Positions 26,570 through 35,999 of a DNA stretch of 64,000 bases are shown here, one piece after another. Position 1 is the stretch's first letter, and each line of letters opens with the position of its first letter. The DNA lies in NCBI GenBank assembly GCA_003402375.1, contig QFXJ01000051.1:31497-95496 (forward strand), read 5' to 3'. The DNA comes from Candidatus Nitrotoga sp. CP45. Lineage in GTDB: Bacteria; Pseudomonadota; Gammaproteobacteria; Burkholderiales; Gallionellaceae. The notes below the pieces were generated by a model. It was not told where the DNA came from, did no database searches, and saw nothing but the letters and a program-made list of their open reading frames with translations. Both the position numbers and the translations under genes were made by a program.

Positions 26570-27283
26570 ATGCGAATAGTTGTTACTGATCTAACGCGAT
26601 TCCAAAACCAAGAGTTGCTCTGTCTCGCAGGCCTTACAGAAGATGGGCAGCAGTGTATACGCCCATTATCAGCTTCCAAACCAGGCTATCTTTCATTCAC
26701 AATGTGCAAAAAGTTGAATATTCTCCCTGGCACAATTCTGGATGGTACTTTTACCACACCTCTACATATTGATGCGCCTCATATTGAAGATATGCATTAT
26801 TCAGATTTAAAAACAGTAGGCGCAGTCGATTCGACTGAATTTCAATCCATCCTAGAGAAATCTTCCACCACATCAATCAAATCTGGCTTTGGTTGCACGA
26901 GCAAACCAACTGATAAGGTATTAACCACCCCGCCCGCCAAGTCAATCATAACTCTGAAGCTCAATCCAAGACAGTTTCAAGTTGTTCAAAATAAATTCGA
27001 TAACGAAACAATTAAAGCCCATCTGACTGACAGTGATGGTTTAAAGTTGAGCTTCCTTTCAATCTCAGATTTGGGCTTCTACGTGAACGTAGGTCAGTCC
27101 GCGACTCGAAAAATTAGCGCCAAAGAAATTACAGAGTTTATTCAAGAACAAGATGAGCTATTTGTCCGTCTCGGTCTGGGCAGAAAACATATAAGTGGTG
27201 ATGGCAGGGAAGGCTATTGGATGCAAGTTAACGGGATATATACTTTCCCAGATTATCAAAAAATCGTGCGCACATATGAATGA
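26570..27283 (+). CDS. Dual-OB-like domain protein, first gene of a three-gene operon
   Basis: A 237-residue AT-rich gene with GAGAGA before the ATG. It begins MRIVVTDLTRFQNQELLCLAGL and has the pattern GQQCIRPL, a linker, a Ser/Thr-rich middle, and a C-terminal SISDLGFYVN / GREGYWMQVNGIYTFPDY. This resembles the uncharacterised family described as dual OB-fold domains, which would be expected to bind nucleic acid or nucleotides. That family call is from memory and moderate. The gene overlaps the DUF488 gene by 8 bp, so the two are probably made together. Confidence 0.6.
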   Translation: MRIVVTDLTRFQNQELLCLAGLTEDGQQCIRPLSASKPGYLSFTMCKKLNILPGTILDGTFTTPLHIDAPHIEDMHYSDLKTVGAVDSTEFQSILEKSSTTSIKSGFGCTSKPTDKVLTTPPAKSIITLKLNPRQFQVVQNKFDNETIKAHLTDSDGLKLSFLSISDLGFYVNVGQSATRKISAKEITEFIQEQDELFVRLGLGRKHISGDGREGYWMQVNGIYTFPDYQKIVRTYE

Positions 27284-27731
27284 CATGGAAGAGATATTCA
27301 CAATCGGCTTTACAGCAAAACGAGCAGAAGATTTTTTCAAGCTATTAATAAACAAAAATGTTAAGACAGTTCTTGATGTTCGTCTAAATAACAAATCCCA
27401 ACTGTCTGGATTTGCAAAAAAAGATGACTTAAGGTTTTTCTTAAGAGAATTTGGTGGAATTGCCTATATAGAGGCGAGAGACCTCGCGCCAGAAGCTGAG
27501 ATTTTAAAACGTTACCAACGTAAAGAAATATCTTGGGAAGAATATGCTGATCGTTATTTGAATCTCATTAGCAAGAGAAACGTTGAACGGTTGATTGAAA
27601 AAAATCAAGTAATTGGAAGTTGTCTATTATGTAGTGAACATCTGCCTCACCACTGCCACAGGCGGCTGGCAGCTGAATATCTGAATACTCAATGGGGCAC
27701 TGCCCTAAAAATCACTCATCTAGTGAAGTAA
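27276..27731 (+). CDS. DUF488 domain-containing protein
   Basis: A 151-residue protein from an ATG at 27276, overlapping the previous stop (another ATG at 27285 is possible). The DUF488 features are clear: FTIGFTAKRAEDFFKLL at the start, TVLDVRLNNKSQLSGFAKKDDL, and the C-terminal cysteine/histidine cluster CLLCSEHLPHHCHRRLAAEYL. The conserved Cys/His residues suggest a metal- or thiol-dependent reaction, but no DUF488 activity can be assigned here. It sits between a dual-OB-like gene and a DUF4326 gene, 4 bp from the latter. Confidence 0.85.
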   Translation: MNDMEEIFTIGFTAKRAEDFFKLLINKNVKTVLDVRLNNKSQLSGFAKKDDLRFFLREFGGIAYIEARDLAPEAEILKRYQRKEISWEEYADRYLNLISKRNVERLIEKNQVIGSCLLCSEHLPHHCHRRLAAEYLNTQWGTALKITHLVK

Positions 27732-27735
27732 TAGC

Positions 27736-28419
27736 GTGCAAACTGAAAACACAAAAACACATTTACTGATTGCCTTACCTCGCTTGTTTTGCTTTAAGGC
27801 TATTTTTGACAAGACCGTCAGTTCAGTCCTTGATGGCCTTGGAGATGCGGATGTTTCGCTTGTTTCTGACAATGCAGGTAAAGCAAGGAAGTTGTTGGAA
27901 TCCAAAGGACTTACCCCACACGAAGTAAAAATTTCAACCAAGCTAGACGCTAAAAACGCCCTAAAGAAATACAGTCATGTACTCGTATTTTGGGATGGTG
28001 AAGAATTAACGGATATTATTTATTACGCTAAATATTTCAACAAACCCATCCGAATAGTTCCAGTACAAATAACTAAGGTCAGAAACAAAGACCATGACGA
28101 AGCGTTCGACGTTTATATTGGAAGAAAAACCCCGTGGGGCAATCCTTTTCCCATTGAACATGATGCACATGGCGACAAGCGAAAGGAGGTCATTGAAAAA
28201 TTTAAAGTTTACTTTCAAGAGGAATTTATTGATAAACCCGACAACCTAAAACATCTGCTTACTCTTCGAGGAATGAGACTTGGTTGTCACTGTAAGCCGT
28301 TGCCCTGTCACGGGGATGTCATTGCTGACTTCATTAATAATTACTTTGACATTGCCGAACAACTCGATCAAATCGGAGAGAGTCAAACAAATAAGCCGAA
28401 GGTTTCCGAACATGTGTAA
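27736..28419 (+). CDS. SLOG/DUF2493-like domain fused to DUF4326
   Basis: A 227-residue protein starting with GTG 4 bp after the DUF488 stop. Residues about 8-100 look like a Rossmann-type nucleotide-binding domain related to DUF2493/SLOG (VSLVSDNAGKARKLLESKGL, then HVLVFWDGEELTDIIYYAKYFNKPIRIV). Residues 115-205 are DUF4326: DVYIGRKTPWGNPFPI and LGCHCKPLPCHGDVIADFI, with its conserved cysteines. No standard Shine-Dalgarno is seen, consistent with coupled translation. Family knowledge: DUF4326 is uncharacterised and turns up in phage and accessory contexts. Nucleotide binding by the N-terminal domain is an inference. Confidence 0.78.
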   Translation: MQTENTKTHLLIALPRLFCFKAIFDKTVSSVLDGLGDADVSLVSDNAGKARKLLESKGLTPHEVKISTKLDAKNALKKYSHVLVFWDGEELTDIIYYAKYFNKPIRIVPVQITKVRNKDHDEAFDVYIGRKTPWGNPFPIEHDAHGDKRKEVIEKFKVYFQEEFIDKPDNLKHLLTLRGMRLGCHCKPLPCHGDVIADFINNYFDIAEQLDQIGESQTNKPKVSEHV

Positions 28420-28447
28420 TCGAGAATCGATGGGGTTAGGCCTGTAA

Positions 28448-28540
28448 GCTGGGCTGAATGAAATGAAGCCTAAACATCACAGGCTACGGATGAAAAGATA
28501 CTTTACCGACGTGCCGATACAGCGGAAAGCACATGCAATC
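28448..28540 (+). pseudogene. REP plus 5' fragment of a third RAYT copy
   Basis: A degenerate REP (GCTGGGCTGAATGAAATG, then AAGCCTAAAC, 28448-28475) is followed by about 65 bp matching the first codons of the RAYT copies (ACCGACGTGCCGATACAGCGG). The rest of the gene is missing. It closes the right side of the dual-OB/DUF488/DUF4326 island. Confidence 0.65.
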
Positions 28541-28637
28541 GGACCGGAACTAGCCGGATAAACCGTCTTTCAACCATACTACTTCTTGCTCCCCCCTGTT
28601 TTTCTACACCTACCGGTTTCAGGTACAATCGTGCGCA

Positions 28638-31600
28638 ATGACTGACCGCCCATCCCACCCCATTCCCACTGTTGGATCTCTTCAAGCTCGTCGTGCGGCA
28701 CGTATTGAATTGCTTGCTCCAATCGAGTTTCCGCTTGACCTGCCGGTAGTATTGCGGCGTGAAGAATTAGCGCAAGCCATCGTTGCCAATCAGGTGATCA
28801 TCGTGTGTGGTGAGACTGGCTCTGGTAAAACCACGCAGTTACCTAAAATCTGTTTGAGTCTGGGCCGTGGTGTGCAGGGCGTCATTGCCCACACTCAGCC
28901 CCGCCGTGTCGCGGCGCGGTCTGTGGCAACGCGCATTGCGTTTGAACTGAAAACCGAGTTGGGCGGCCTGGTGGGCTATAAGATTCGCTTTAATGACAAG
29001 GTATCGCCGGACACCTGCATCAAGCTGATGACCGATGGCATTTTGCTGGCGGAAATCCAGAGCGATCGGCTGCTAAAAAAATACGACACCATCATCATCG
29101 ATGAGGCGCATGAGCGCAGCCTGAATATCGATTTCCTGTTGGGTTACTTCAAGCAGCTGTTGCCACGCCGCCGTGATCTCAAGCTCATAATTACTTCTGC
29201 AACGCTGGATGCGGAGCGCTTCGCTAAACATTTCAGCGGTGCGCCTATCATGCAGGTCAGTGGCCGCAGTTATCCGGTGGAGGTGCGTTACCGCCCGTTG
29301 CAGGAGAATGCCGAAGGCGAGATGCAGGATATTCCACAGGCGGTGTGTGCCGCGCTGGACGAACTGGCGGTGGATGGTTTGCGCGGCGACATTTTGGTAT
29401 TTTTGCCGGGCGAGCGTGAAATCCGCGACACTGCGGAAGCTTTGCGCAAGCATCATCCTGTTGGCGTGGAAATCTTGCCGCTGTTTTCGCGTCTGTCAGC
29501 TGCTGAGCAGGATCGCGTATTCAAAACTTCCGGCATGCGCCGTGTCGTGCTGGCCACCAATGTCGCGGAGACATCCTTAACCGTACCGAATATCGGCTAT
29601 GTGATCGATAGCGGGCAGGCCCGTATCAATCGTTACAGCATACGGCAAAAAGTCGAGCAATTGCGCGTGGAGAAAATCGCGCGTGCCGCCGCCAACCAGC
29701 GCGCCGGGCGTTGCGGGCGGGTGATGAGCGGGGTATGCGTGCGGTTGTATGACGAGCCGGATTTTCTGGCGCGCACAGAATATACCGATGCGGAAATTTT
29801 CCGTGTGTCATTGGCAACCGTAATTTTGCGTATGAGTGCGCTGGGCTTGGGCGAAGTCGAACAATTTCCATTCATCGAGCCGCCCGGCTCGCGTTCAATT
29901 GCCGATGGTTACCAGTTGCTGGCGCAATTGAATGCGATAAACGAAGAGCGGCAGCTGACACCGCTGGGACGCGAGTTGGCAAAGCTGCCGCTCGACCCAA
30001 AAATCGCACGCCTGCTGCTGGCGGGAAGGCAATATCACTGTCTGCAGGAAATTCTCATCATCGCCAGCGCGCTATCATTGCAGGACCCGCGTGACCGTCC
30101 GTCGGAGTGGCGCAAAGCGGCGGATGACGCGCATCAGCGTTTTAATGATGAGCGCTCGGATTTTCTGGCCTATGTGAATTTGTGGGCATGGTTTCAAGAG
30201 GCAGTGAAGCATAAAAAATCCAAGCGCCTGTGGGCAAATGAATGCCGCGAGAAATTCTTGTCGCCACTGCGTCTGCGTGAATGGCATGAGCTGTATCAGC
30301 AGTTGCACGCGCAGGTTGCCGAGATGGGCATGCGGCTGAATGAAATTCCTGCCAGCTATGAAGAAATCCACAAGGCGCTGTTAACGGGCTTGCTGGGTAA
30401 TATCGGCTGCAAGAGCGTGGACCGCGAAGCGCATTATCAGGGCGCGCGCGAAATAAAATTTTTTATCGTGCCGAATTCGGCGCTGGCGAAAAAAAGCCCA
30501 AAATGGGTCGTGGCGGCTGAATTAACCGAGACGACGAAACTGTATGCCCGTTGTGTGGCGCGCATTGAACCGGAATGGCTGGAAGAAGTGGGTGCGCATC
30601 AGATCAAGCGCCACTATTTTGATCCGCATTGGGAGAAGAAGGCGGCACAGGTAGTGGCATTTGAACGCAGCACCTTGTATGGCCTGATTATCAACCCGAA
30701 AAAGCGCGTGCATTACGGGCCGATGAACGTGGCGGAATCGCGCGCGATATTTATTCGCCAGGCGTTATTGGAGGGCGAATTTCATACACTCGCGCCCTTC
30801 TTCTCGCACAACCAGAAATTAATCCAGGACATTGAAGCGCTGGAGCATAAGGCGCGCCGACCGGATGTGCTGGTAGATGACGAATTGATCTTTGCCTTTT
30901 ACGATAGCATCATCCCGCCGCACATTTACAATGGCGCGGCATTCGAGGCATGGCGCAAGGAGGCGGAACGCGCCAAGCCGCGCCTGCTATATCTGCAACG
31001 TGACGACCTGATGCGCCACGAGGCGGCGGGCATCACCACCGATCAGTTCCCCCCGCAATTGGTGATGAACAACATTAGCTATGCACTGGCTTATCATTTT
31101 GTGCCGGGCAAGAGCGACGATGGTGTGAATCTCACCGTGCCGCAGGCTCTGATTAATCAGGTATCCGCTCCACGTTGCGAGTATTTGGTGCCCGGCCTGC
31201 TGGCAGAAAAAGTGGCGCAATTGATAAAAACTTTGCCGCAGAAGCTGCGCCGCCATATGGTGCCGGTGCCGGAATTCGCCGCCTTGTTTTGTCGTGCGGT
31301 GCCGCCTTCGGATACGCCATTGTTGCAGGCTTTGGCACGCTATATCCGCGAACAAAAACAATTGGAAGTCCTGCTGGATGCATTTCGGTTAGAGCAATTG
31401 CCGGCCCACCTGCTCATGAATTTTTACGTCGTAGACGAGCATGGCAGACAGTTGGGGGTTTCGCGCAATTTCCTTCAGTTGCGTGCCGAGCTTGCGCCCA
31501 AGCTTGCGCCAGCCGCTGCAAAGGGTGCCGCCGCAGAACAAAAGCAGGTGCATTTTACCGATTGGAGTATGGGCGAAAATGGTTTGGGTGAATTCAAGGA

Positions 31601-32399
31601 AACTTCAGAAATACACCGCGCCGGACAAGTTGTAACGCTATTCAACGCCTTGGTGGATGAAGATGATGCGGTATCTTTACGGACATTCGATACCCGCGAT
31701 GAAGCGCTGAGCGCCCATCGTATCGGATTACGGCGCTTATTTATGCTGGCGCTCAAAGAGCAGGTTAAATTTCTGGAAAAGAATCTTGGCTTGCAAGCAA
31801 TGGCAATGCAGTTTTTGTCCTTCGGCAGCATCCAGGATTTGCGCCGCCAGATTTTGGCTGTCACCTTTGATCGCTGCTGCATGAATGAGCCCTGGCCGAC
31901 AAATGAAACCGAATTCGTTGCGCGTTGCAAGGAAGCCAAGAGCCGTTTGACGTTGGTGGCGCAGGAAATCGCGCGGCTGATCGGCGCAATTCTGGCCGAA
32001 TATCAACTCGTATACAAAAAAATACAAGCTACCAAATCAAACGGGCAGGCCGTCCAGGATATGCGCACGCAGTACGAATGGCTGCTGCATAAGGAGTTTA
32101 TCGCACGCATTCCTTACGAGCGTTTACAGCATCTGCCACGCTATCTTAAAGCGATCAATGTGCGGTTGGAAAAGCTGCGCATCGATGCGGCACGTGATGC
32201 GCGTCAATACACGCAAATGCAATCCTTGCAGCAGGCTTGGCAACGTAAAGTAACTGCGCAGCAAGGCAATATTGATGCGCGGATGGAAGAGTTTGGTTGG
32301 CTATTGCAGGAGTTACGCGTGTCGTTATTTGCGCAGGAATTGAAGACGCCGGTGATTGTGTCGGTGAAGCGGCTGGAAAAGTTGTGGGAACAAATGTAG
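28638..32399 (+). CDS. hrpA: ATP-dependent RNA helicase HrpA
   Basis: A 1253-residue DEAH-box helicase, close to the 1300 of E. coli. Motif I is GETGSGKTTQ, motif II DEAHERS, motif III SATLD, motif VI QRAGRCGRV; these lie in the first 350 residues. The winged-helix/ratchet/OB part typical of DEAH helicases follows, then the long C-terminal region specific to HrpA (DUF3418-like, about 650-1253). HrpA acts on stalled ribosomes and mRNA processing in E. coli. Monocistronic; a MITE begins 10 bp past the stop. Confidence 0.96.
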   Translation: MTDRPSHPIPTVGSLQARRAARIELLAPIEFPLDLPVVLRREELAQAIVANQVIIVCGETGSGKTTQLPKICLSLGRGVQGVIAHTQPRRVAARSVATRIAFELKTELGGLVGYKIRFNDKVSPDTCIKLMTDGILLAEIQSDRLLKKYDTIIIDEAHERSLNIDFLLGYFKQLLPRRRDLKLIITSATLDAERFAKHFSGAPIMQVSGRSYPVEVRYRPLQENAEGEMQDIPQAVCAALDELAVDGLRGDILVFLPGEREIRDTAEALRKHHPVGVEILPLFSRLSAAEQDRVFKTSGMRRVVLATNVAETSLTVPNIGYVIDSGQARINRYSIRQKVEQLRVEKIARAAANQRAGRCGRVMSGVCVRLYDEPDFLARTEYTDAEIFRVSLATVILRMSALGLGEVEQFPFIEPPGSRSIADGYQLLAQLNAINEERQLTPLGRELAKLPLDPKIARLLLAGRQYHCLQEILIIASALSLQDPRDRPSEWRKAADDAHQRFNDERSDFLAYVNLWAWFQEAVKHKKSKRLWANECREKFLSPLRLREWHELYQQLHAQVAEMGMRLNEIPASYEEIHKALLTGLLGNIGCKSVDREAHYQGAREIKFFIVPNSALAKKSPKWVVAAELTETTKLYARCVARIEPEWLEEVGAHQIKRHYFDPHWEKKAAQVVAFERSTLYGLIINPKKRVHYGPMNVAESRAIFIRQALLEGEFHTLAPFFSHNQKLIQDIEALEHKARRPDVLVDDELIFAFYDSIIPPHIYNGAAFEAWRKEAERAKPRLLYLQRDDLMRHEAAGITTDQFPPQLVMNNISYALAYHFVPGKSDDGVNLTVPQALINQVSAPRCEYLVPGLLAEKVAQLIKTLPQKLRRHMVPVPEFAALFCRAVPPSDTPLLQALARYIREQKQLEVLLDAFRLEQLPAHLLMNFYVVDEHGRQLGVSRNFLQLRAELAPKLAPAAAKGAAAEQKQVHFTDWSMGENGLGEFKETSEIHRAGQVVTLFNALVDEDDAVSLRTFDTRDEALSAHRIGLRRLFMLALKEQVKFLEKNLGLQAMAMQFLSFGSIQDLRRQILAVTFDRCCMNEPWPTNETEFVARCKEAKSRLTLVAQEIARLIGAILAEYQLVYKKIQATKSNGQAVQDMRTQYEWLLHKEFIARIPYERLQHLPRYLKAINVRLEKLRIDAARDARQYTQMQSLQQAWQRKVTAQQGNIDARMEEFGWLLQELRVSLFAQELKTPVIVSVKRLEKLWEQM

Positions 32400-32408
32400 C
32401 TTTGTTAA

Positions 32409-32550
32409 GGGCGCCTCTAAAAATTAAGAGTTCTAAACAAGACTAGGCGCGAATAAAAAATGTTGACGCAGCATATACATTGATATGTAAGGAAACATTT
32501 TTTGTGAGCAACAACGTATTGTGACGAAATCTGAATTTTTAGAGGTGCCC
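32409..32550 (+). mobile_element. MITE, copy 2 (142 bp)
   Basis: Same element and orientation as at 916, nearly identical to copy 3. Terminal repeats GGGCGCCTCTAAAAATT / AATTTTTAGAGGTGCCC, flanked by a TTAA duplication (32405-32408, 32551-32554). An inner inverted pair AAAAAATGTT/AACATTTTTT and a CATAT/ATATG core make the whole element fold back on itself. It sits directly after hrpA and may act as its terminator. Confidence 0.9.
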
Positions 32551-32707
32551 TTAAGCTTTTTTCTCTTTGGTTCCTGGCCTACCAATGGGAATCCGGGCAG
32601 GGTGGGCTGTCAGGTATAATCCGCGCAACCTCACTGTGTGTGCGTCGTATCGTGAATATGAGTGCGCTGGCGGTAACGGGGGTTCAAATTCATTGTAAGG
32701 AGGTTAT

Positions 32708-32965
32708 ATGCCAGACAAATTAAATGCTCAAGAAGTTGCCATGTTGCGCGAGGAGCTGGAAATATTGATGTATGAGCGCACCGGTCTACTGAAAGTGGTG
32801 GGAGCCGCCGCTGTGCTGGTGGCCAATACCGATGGCCGCAACCTGCCTCCGGAGGCAGCGGAAGCGGCCGAGATGCTATCGAAGTGCGTCAATGATCTGT
32901 CGGAAGAAACTCTGAAAGATGCGCTGGAAACTGTGCATGCTGAGGTTGGTCCGGGCGATTTGTAA
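32708..32965 (+). CDS. Small conserved-looking protein, 85 aa, unknown
   Basis: Starts at ATG 32708 after a very strong AAGGAGG. The product (MPDKLNAQEVAMLREELEILMYERTGLLKVVGAAAVLVANT) is acidic and predicted all-helical, with no cysteine pair or membrane segment. No family is recognised. A TATAAT at about 32616-32621 could be its -10 element. The patatin gene begins 21 bp downstream, so the two are likely co-transcribed. Confidence 0.75.
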   Translation: MPDKLNAQEVAMLREELEILMYERTGLLKVVGAAAVLVANTDGRNLPPEAAEAAEMLSKCVNDLSEETLKDALETVHAEVGPGDL

Positions 32966-32986
32966 ATCCTTGATGGAGGCAGTCAG

Positions 32987-34156
32987 ATGAGTGTGCCAGA
33001 AAAGCTTGGCTTGATTCTGACCGGAGGAGGGGCGCGTGTCGCTTATCAGGTGGGCGTGCTAAAGGCCATCGCCGAATTTTTGCCGCGTCATGCACATAAC
33101 CCATTTCCTATTATCTGCGGAACCTCGTCAGGTTCGCTTAATGCGGTGACGCTTGCGGTGAATGCCCGATCTTTTCGCAAGGGGGTCAAATATCTTCTTA
33201 ACATCTGGAAAAATTCTCGCGTTGACCATATTTATCGCACCGACCCGGTTGGCGTTTTAAAGAACAGTTCGCGCTGGTTTGCAGGGCTAATCTTGAGTAG
33301 CATGGGTATAAATAAGTTGAACCAGGTATCGCTGCTTGATAATGCGCCGATGGTGGCGATGCTGGAAGCAACGCTGCCGTATGAAAAAATCCAGGAGAAT
33401 ATTGATGTGGGACACCTGTACGCACTGAGCATCAATGCTTCGGGCTATGGTTCGGGGTGCTCCGTGACTTTTTACCAGGGAGCGGAGGACATTCCACCCT
33501 GGAATCGGGCGCATCGTCTAGGCATTCCAACCAAGATCGACCCCAAACATTTATTAGCCTCTTCAGCCATTCCGTTTATTTTTCCAGCGGTACTCATCAA
33601 CCGTGAGTATTTTGGCGATGGCTCGATGCGCCAGATCGCGCCTATCAGCTCTGCGCTACATCTGGGCGCTACCCGCGTGCTAGTCATCGGCTTAGGCCAT
33701 AACGAGGAGGAACAACCTAACCGTAGCGATCAATGTGATTATCCTTCGCTAGCGCAGATTGGCGGCCATCTTATGGATAGTATTTTCCTCGACAGTCTGG
33801 AGGTGGATTTGGAGCGGGTGCAGCGCATCAATCATTCGATTGGAATGTTGTCAGAAGATGTTCAGGAGCAAATAAATTGGCGTCATGTCGATGTCCTGGT
33901 GATTAAGCCTAGCCAGGCTATTGAGCAAATTGCTGAGCGTTATGCCATGAATTTGCCGTGGACTATCCGTTTTTTATTGCGCGGGATAGGCGCGATGCGC
34001 CGTAGCGGGGCAAATCTGATGAGTTACCTGTTGTTTGAAAAGAATTTTTGTCGTGCGATGATTGAGCTGGGATACCAGGATGCATTGAAACAGAAGCAGG
34101 AAATCCTGGCTTTTATAAATCAGCGCGAAAAAACGGTGGAAAGTTTGCCGCAATGA
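32987..34156 (+). CDS. Patatin-like phospholipase
   Basis: A 389-residue lipid acyl hydrolase with a Ser-Asp dyad. The oxyanion-hole glycine run is LTGGGARVAYQVG (residues 11-23), the nucleophile elbow is GTSSGS (GxSxG), and the catalytic Asp lies in FGDGSMRQIAPIS. No signal peptide, so cytoplasmic or peripheral. A Shine-Dalgarno GGAGG lies upstream. It overlaps birA by 4 bp (ATGA), a tight operon with birA and coaX that is unexpected by function. Confidence 0.9.
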   Translation: MSVPEKLGLILTGGGARVAYQVGVLKAIAEFLPRHAHNPFPIICGTSSGSLNAVTLAVNARSFRKGVKYLLNIWKNSRVDHIYRTDPVGVLKNSSRWFAGLILSSMGINKLNQVSLLDNAPMVAMLEATLPYEKIQENIDVGHLYALSINASGYGSGCSVTFYQGAEDIPPWNRAHRLGIPTKIDPKHLLASSAIPFIFPAVLINREYFGDGSMRQIAPISSALHLGATRVLVIGLGHNEEEQPNRSDQCDYPSLAQIGGHLMDSIFLDSLEVDLERVQRINHSIGMLSEDVQEQINWRHVDVLVIKPSQAIEQIAERYAMNLPWTIRFLLRGIGAMRRSGANLMSYLLFEKNFCRAMIELGYQDALKQKQEILAFINQREKTVESLPQ

Positions 34157-35187
34157 AAGCTGCCAGCATGGGCGTTCCCCGCCCATGCACCACAATGAAA
34201 CCGCTTACTTTCACCCTGCTACGTTTGTTGGTGGACGGAAAATTCCATTCCGGGGAAATGTTGGCGCAACGTTTGGGCATATCGCGCGCCAGCGTGAGCA
34301 ATGCCTTGCATGGGGTAGCTGACTATGGTTTGGCCTTATACAGCGTGCCCGGTCGTGGCTATTGCCTGGGCAATCCGCCGCAATGGCTGGATGCCGCACT
34401 TATCGCCCGCCACTTAGGTGGGCAGGCGGGACAATTTCAGATTGAAATTTTCGATAACCTGCCCTCCAGTAATACGCTGTTGTTGCAGCGCGCAGCGCAG
34501 GGCGCACCCAGCGGCAGTGTGCTGGCGGTGGAACTGCAAAGCGGCGGACGCGGGCGATTGGGACGGTCATGGCATTCTGGCTTGGGCAACGCGCTTACGT
34601 TTTCGCTGTTGTGGCGCTTTGAACTTGATTTGTCGGCATTGTCTGGTTTGAGCTTGGCAGTCGGGGTGGCGTTGATTCGTGCGTTGCATGCGCTTGGAAT
34701 AGCAAATGCACGGCTTAAATGGCCGAATGATTTGCTGGGTGGGGATGGCGGTAAATTAGCCGGCATTCTGATCGAGGCACAGGGTGACATGCTGGGGCCA
34801 AGTGCTGTAGTGATTGGCATTGGCCTCAACCTGTCCACGCCTAAGCACCTGTTGCCGCAGATTGACCAGCCGGTGTCGAGCCTGGAAGACATGGTAGCGG
34901 ACATGCCGGGAATGAATGTGCCGGAACGCAACTACTTATTCGCGGTAATTTTACGAGAATTGCAGGCAGTACTTTATGAATTTGCCAGTAATGGATTTGC
35001 GGCGCTGCGTGTGGAATGGGAAAGCCATCACGCTTTGCACAACCAGACGGTACGGCTACTGCTGCCGGATGGCAGAACTGAAATTGGCATTGCGCGGGGC
35101 GTAACCGAGAATGGCGCGCTTATTCTGGAAACGGTGGGCGGAACGCAAATTTTTAATGCGGGAGAAATTGGTTTGCGTGCATCATGA
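34153..35187 (+). CDS. birA: Bifunctional biotin ligase/biotin operon repressor BirA
   Basis: BirA attaches biotin to carboxyl carrier protein. The N-terminal winged helix (FTLLRLLVDGKFHSGEMLAQRLGISRASVSNAL) suggests it also represses. The ligase core shows SSNTLLLQRA, GGRGRLGRSWHS (the biotinyl-AMP loop) and LKWPNDLL. An ATG at 34153 overlaps the patatin stop and has GGAAAG before it; the more usual family start would be the ATG at 34195 (MKPLTFTLL). coaX follows with a 4-bp overlap. Confidence 0.93.
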   Translation: MKAASMGVPRPCTTMKPLTFTLLRLLVDGKFHSGEMLAQRLGISRASVSNALHGVADYGLALYSVPGRGYCLGNPPQWLDAALIARHLGGQAGQFQIEIFDNLPSSNTLLLQRAAQGAPSGSVLAVELQSGGRGRLGRSWHSGLGNALTFSLLWRFELDLSALSGLSLAVGVALIRALHALGIANARLKWPNDLLGGDGGKLAGILIEAQGDMLGPSAVVIGIGLNLSTPKHLLPQIDQPVSSLEDMVADMPGMNVPERNYLFAVILRELQAVLYEFASNGFAALRVEWESHHALHNQTVRLLLPDGRTEIGIARGVTENGALILETVGGTQIFNAGEIGLRAS

Positions 35188-35912
35188 AAATGTTATTGAT
35201 TGATGCCGGCAATAGTCGTGTTAAGTGGGCCACAGTAGAAGGCGGCCTGTGGTTGCAGCAAAATGTGCTTGAAAATACGCATGTGTCCGAATTAAGCGCG
35301 GCATTCTCGAAGTTGCCGCCGCCGGACAGAATTCTCATCTCTAATGTTGCTGGCGAGAACATGGCGCACCTGCTATCCGCAACCTGTGCCGCTTGGCAGT
35401 GCCCTATGGAGTTTATCGTGGCCCAAGTAACGCAATGTGGTGTGCGTAACTCGTATGTACACCCGGCGCAGCTTGGCAGCGACCGTTGGGCGGCGCTAAT
35501 CGCAGCCTGGCATCAAGAGTGCGCATCCTGTCTGGTGGTAAATTGCGGCACAGCGACGACTGTGGACGCATTGTCTGCCGAAGGCGAATTTTTGGGCGGG
35601 CTAATCCTGCCGGGTGTGGACATGATGCGAAGCAGTCTGGCCGCAGGCGCTGCCCAATTAGCACAGACAGAGGGTGCCTGGCGCGAATTTCCGCGCAACA
35701 CCGCTGATGCCACGTTCAGTGGCTCAATCCAGGCGACCATAGGCGCTATCCGTTTGCAGTTTGAGGCTTTAGCCATGCATGGGGACGTGCGCTGTCTGTT
35801 AAGTGGGGGCGCAGCGGATAAAGTACAGCAGCATCTCAAATTACCGTCGGTGCGGGTGGATAGTCTGGTATTGCGTGGCTTGCAAATAATTGGCCAGGAT
35901 AATTTATCCTGA
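35184..35912 (+). CDS. coaX: Type III pantothenate kinase
   Basis: A 242-residue kinase for the first step of coenzyme A synthesis. Motifs: DAGNSRVKWA near the N-terminus (phosphate binding), LGSDRWAALIAA, NCGTATTVDALS, and GGLILPGVDMM, all typical of CoaX. The birA-coaX-SPOR order is a common betaproteobacterial arrangement. Translation is likely coupled to birA through the ATGA overlap. Confidence 0.95.
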   Translation: MKMLLIDAGNSRVKWATVEGGLWLQQNVLENTHVSELSAAFSKLPPPDRILISNVAGENMAHLLSATCAAWQCPMEFIVAQVTQCGVRNSYVHPAQLGSDRWAALIAAWHQECASCLVVNCGTATTVDALSAEGEFLGGLILPGVDMMRSSLAAGAAQLAQTEGAWREFPRNTADATFSGSIQATIGAIRLQFEALAMHGDVRCLLSGGAADKVQQHLKLPSVRVDSLVLRGLQIIGQDNLS

Positions 35913-35999
35913 ACGCGTTTTGTAGTTTTTAAATAAACTGCCTGCCTTTCTGATGAATATATTTTCAGGTTTAAAAATCAAATAAAAAATGGAGTAATG

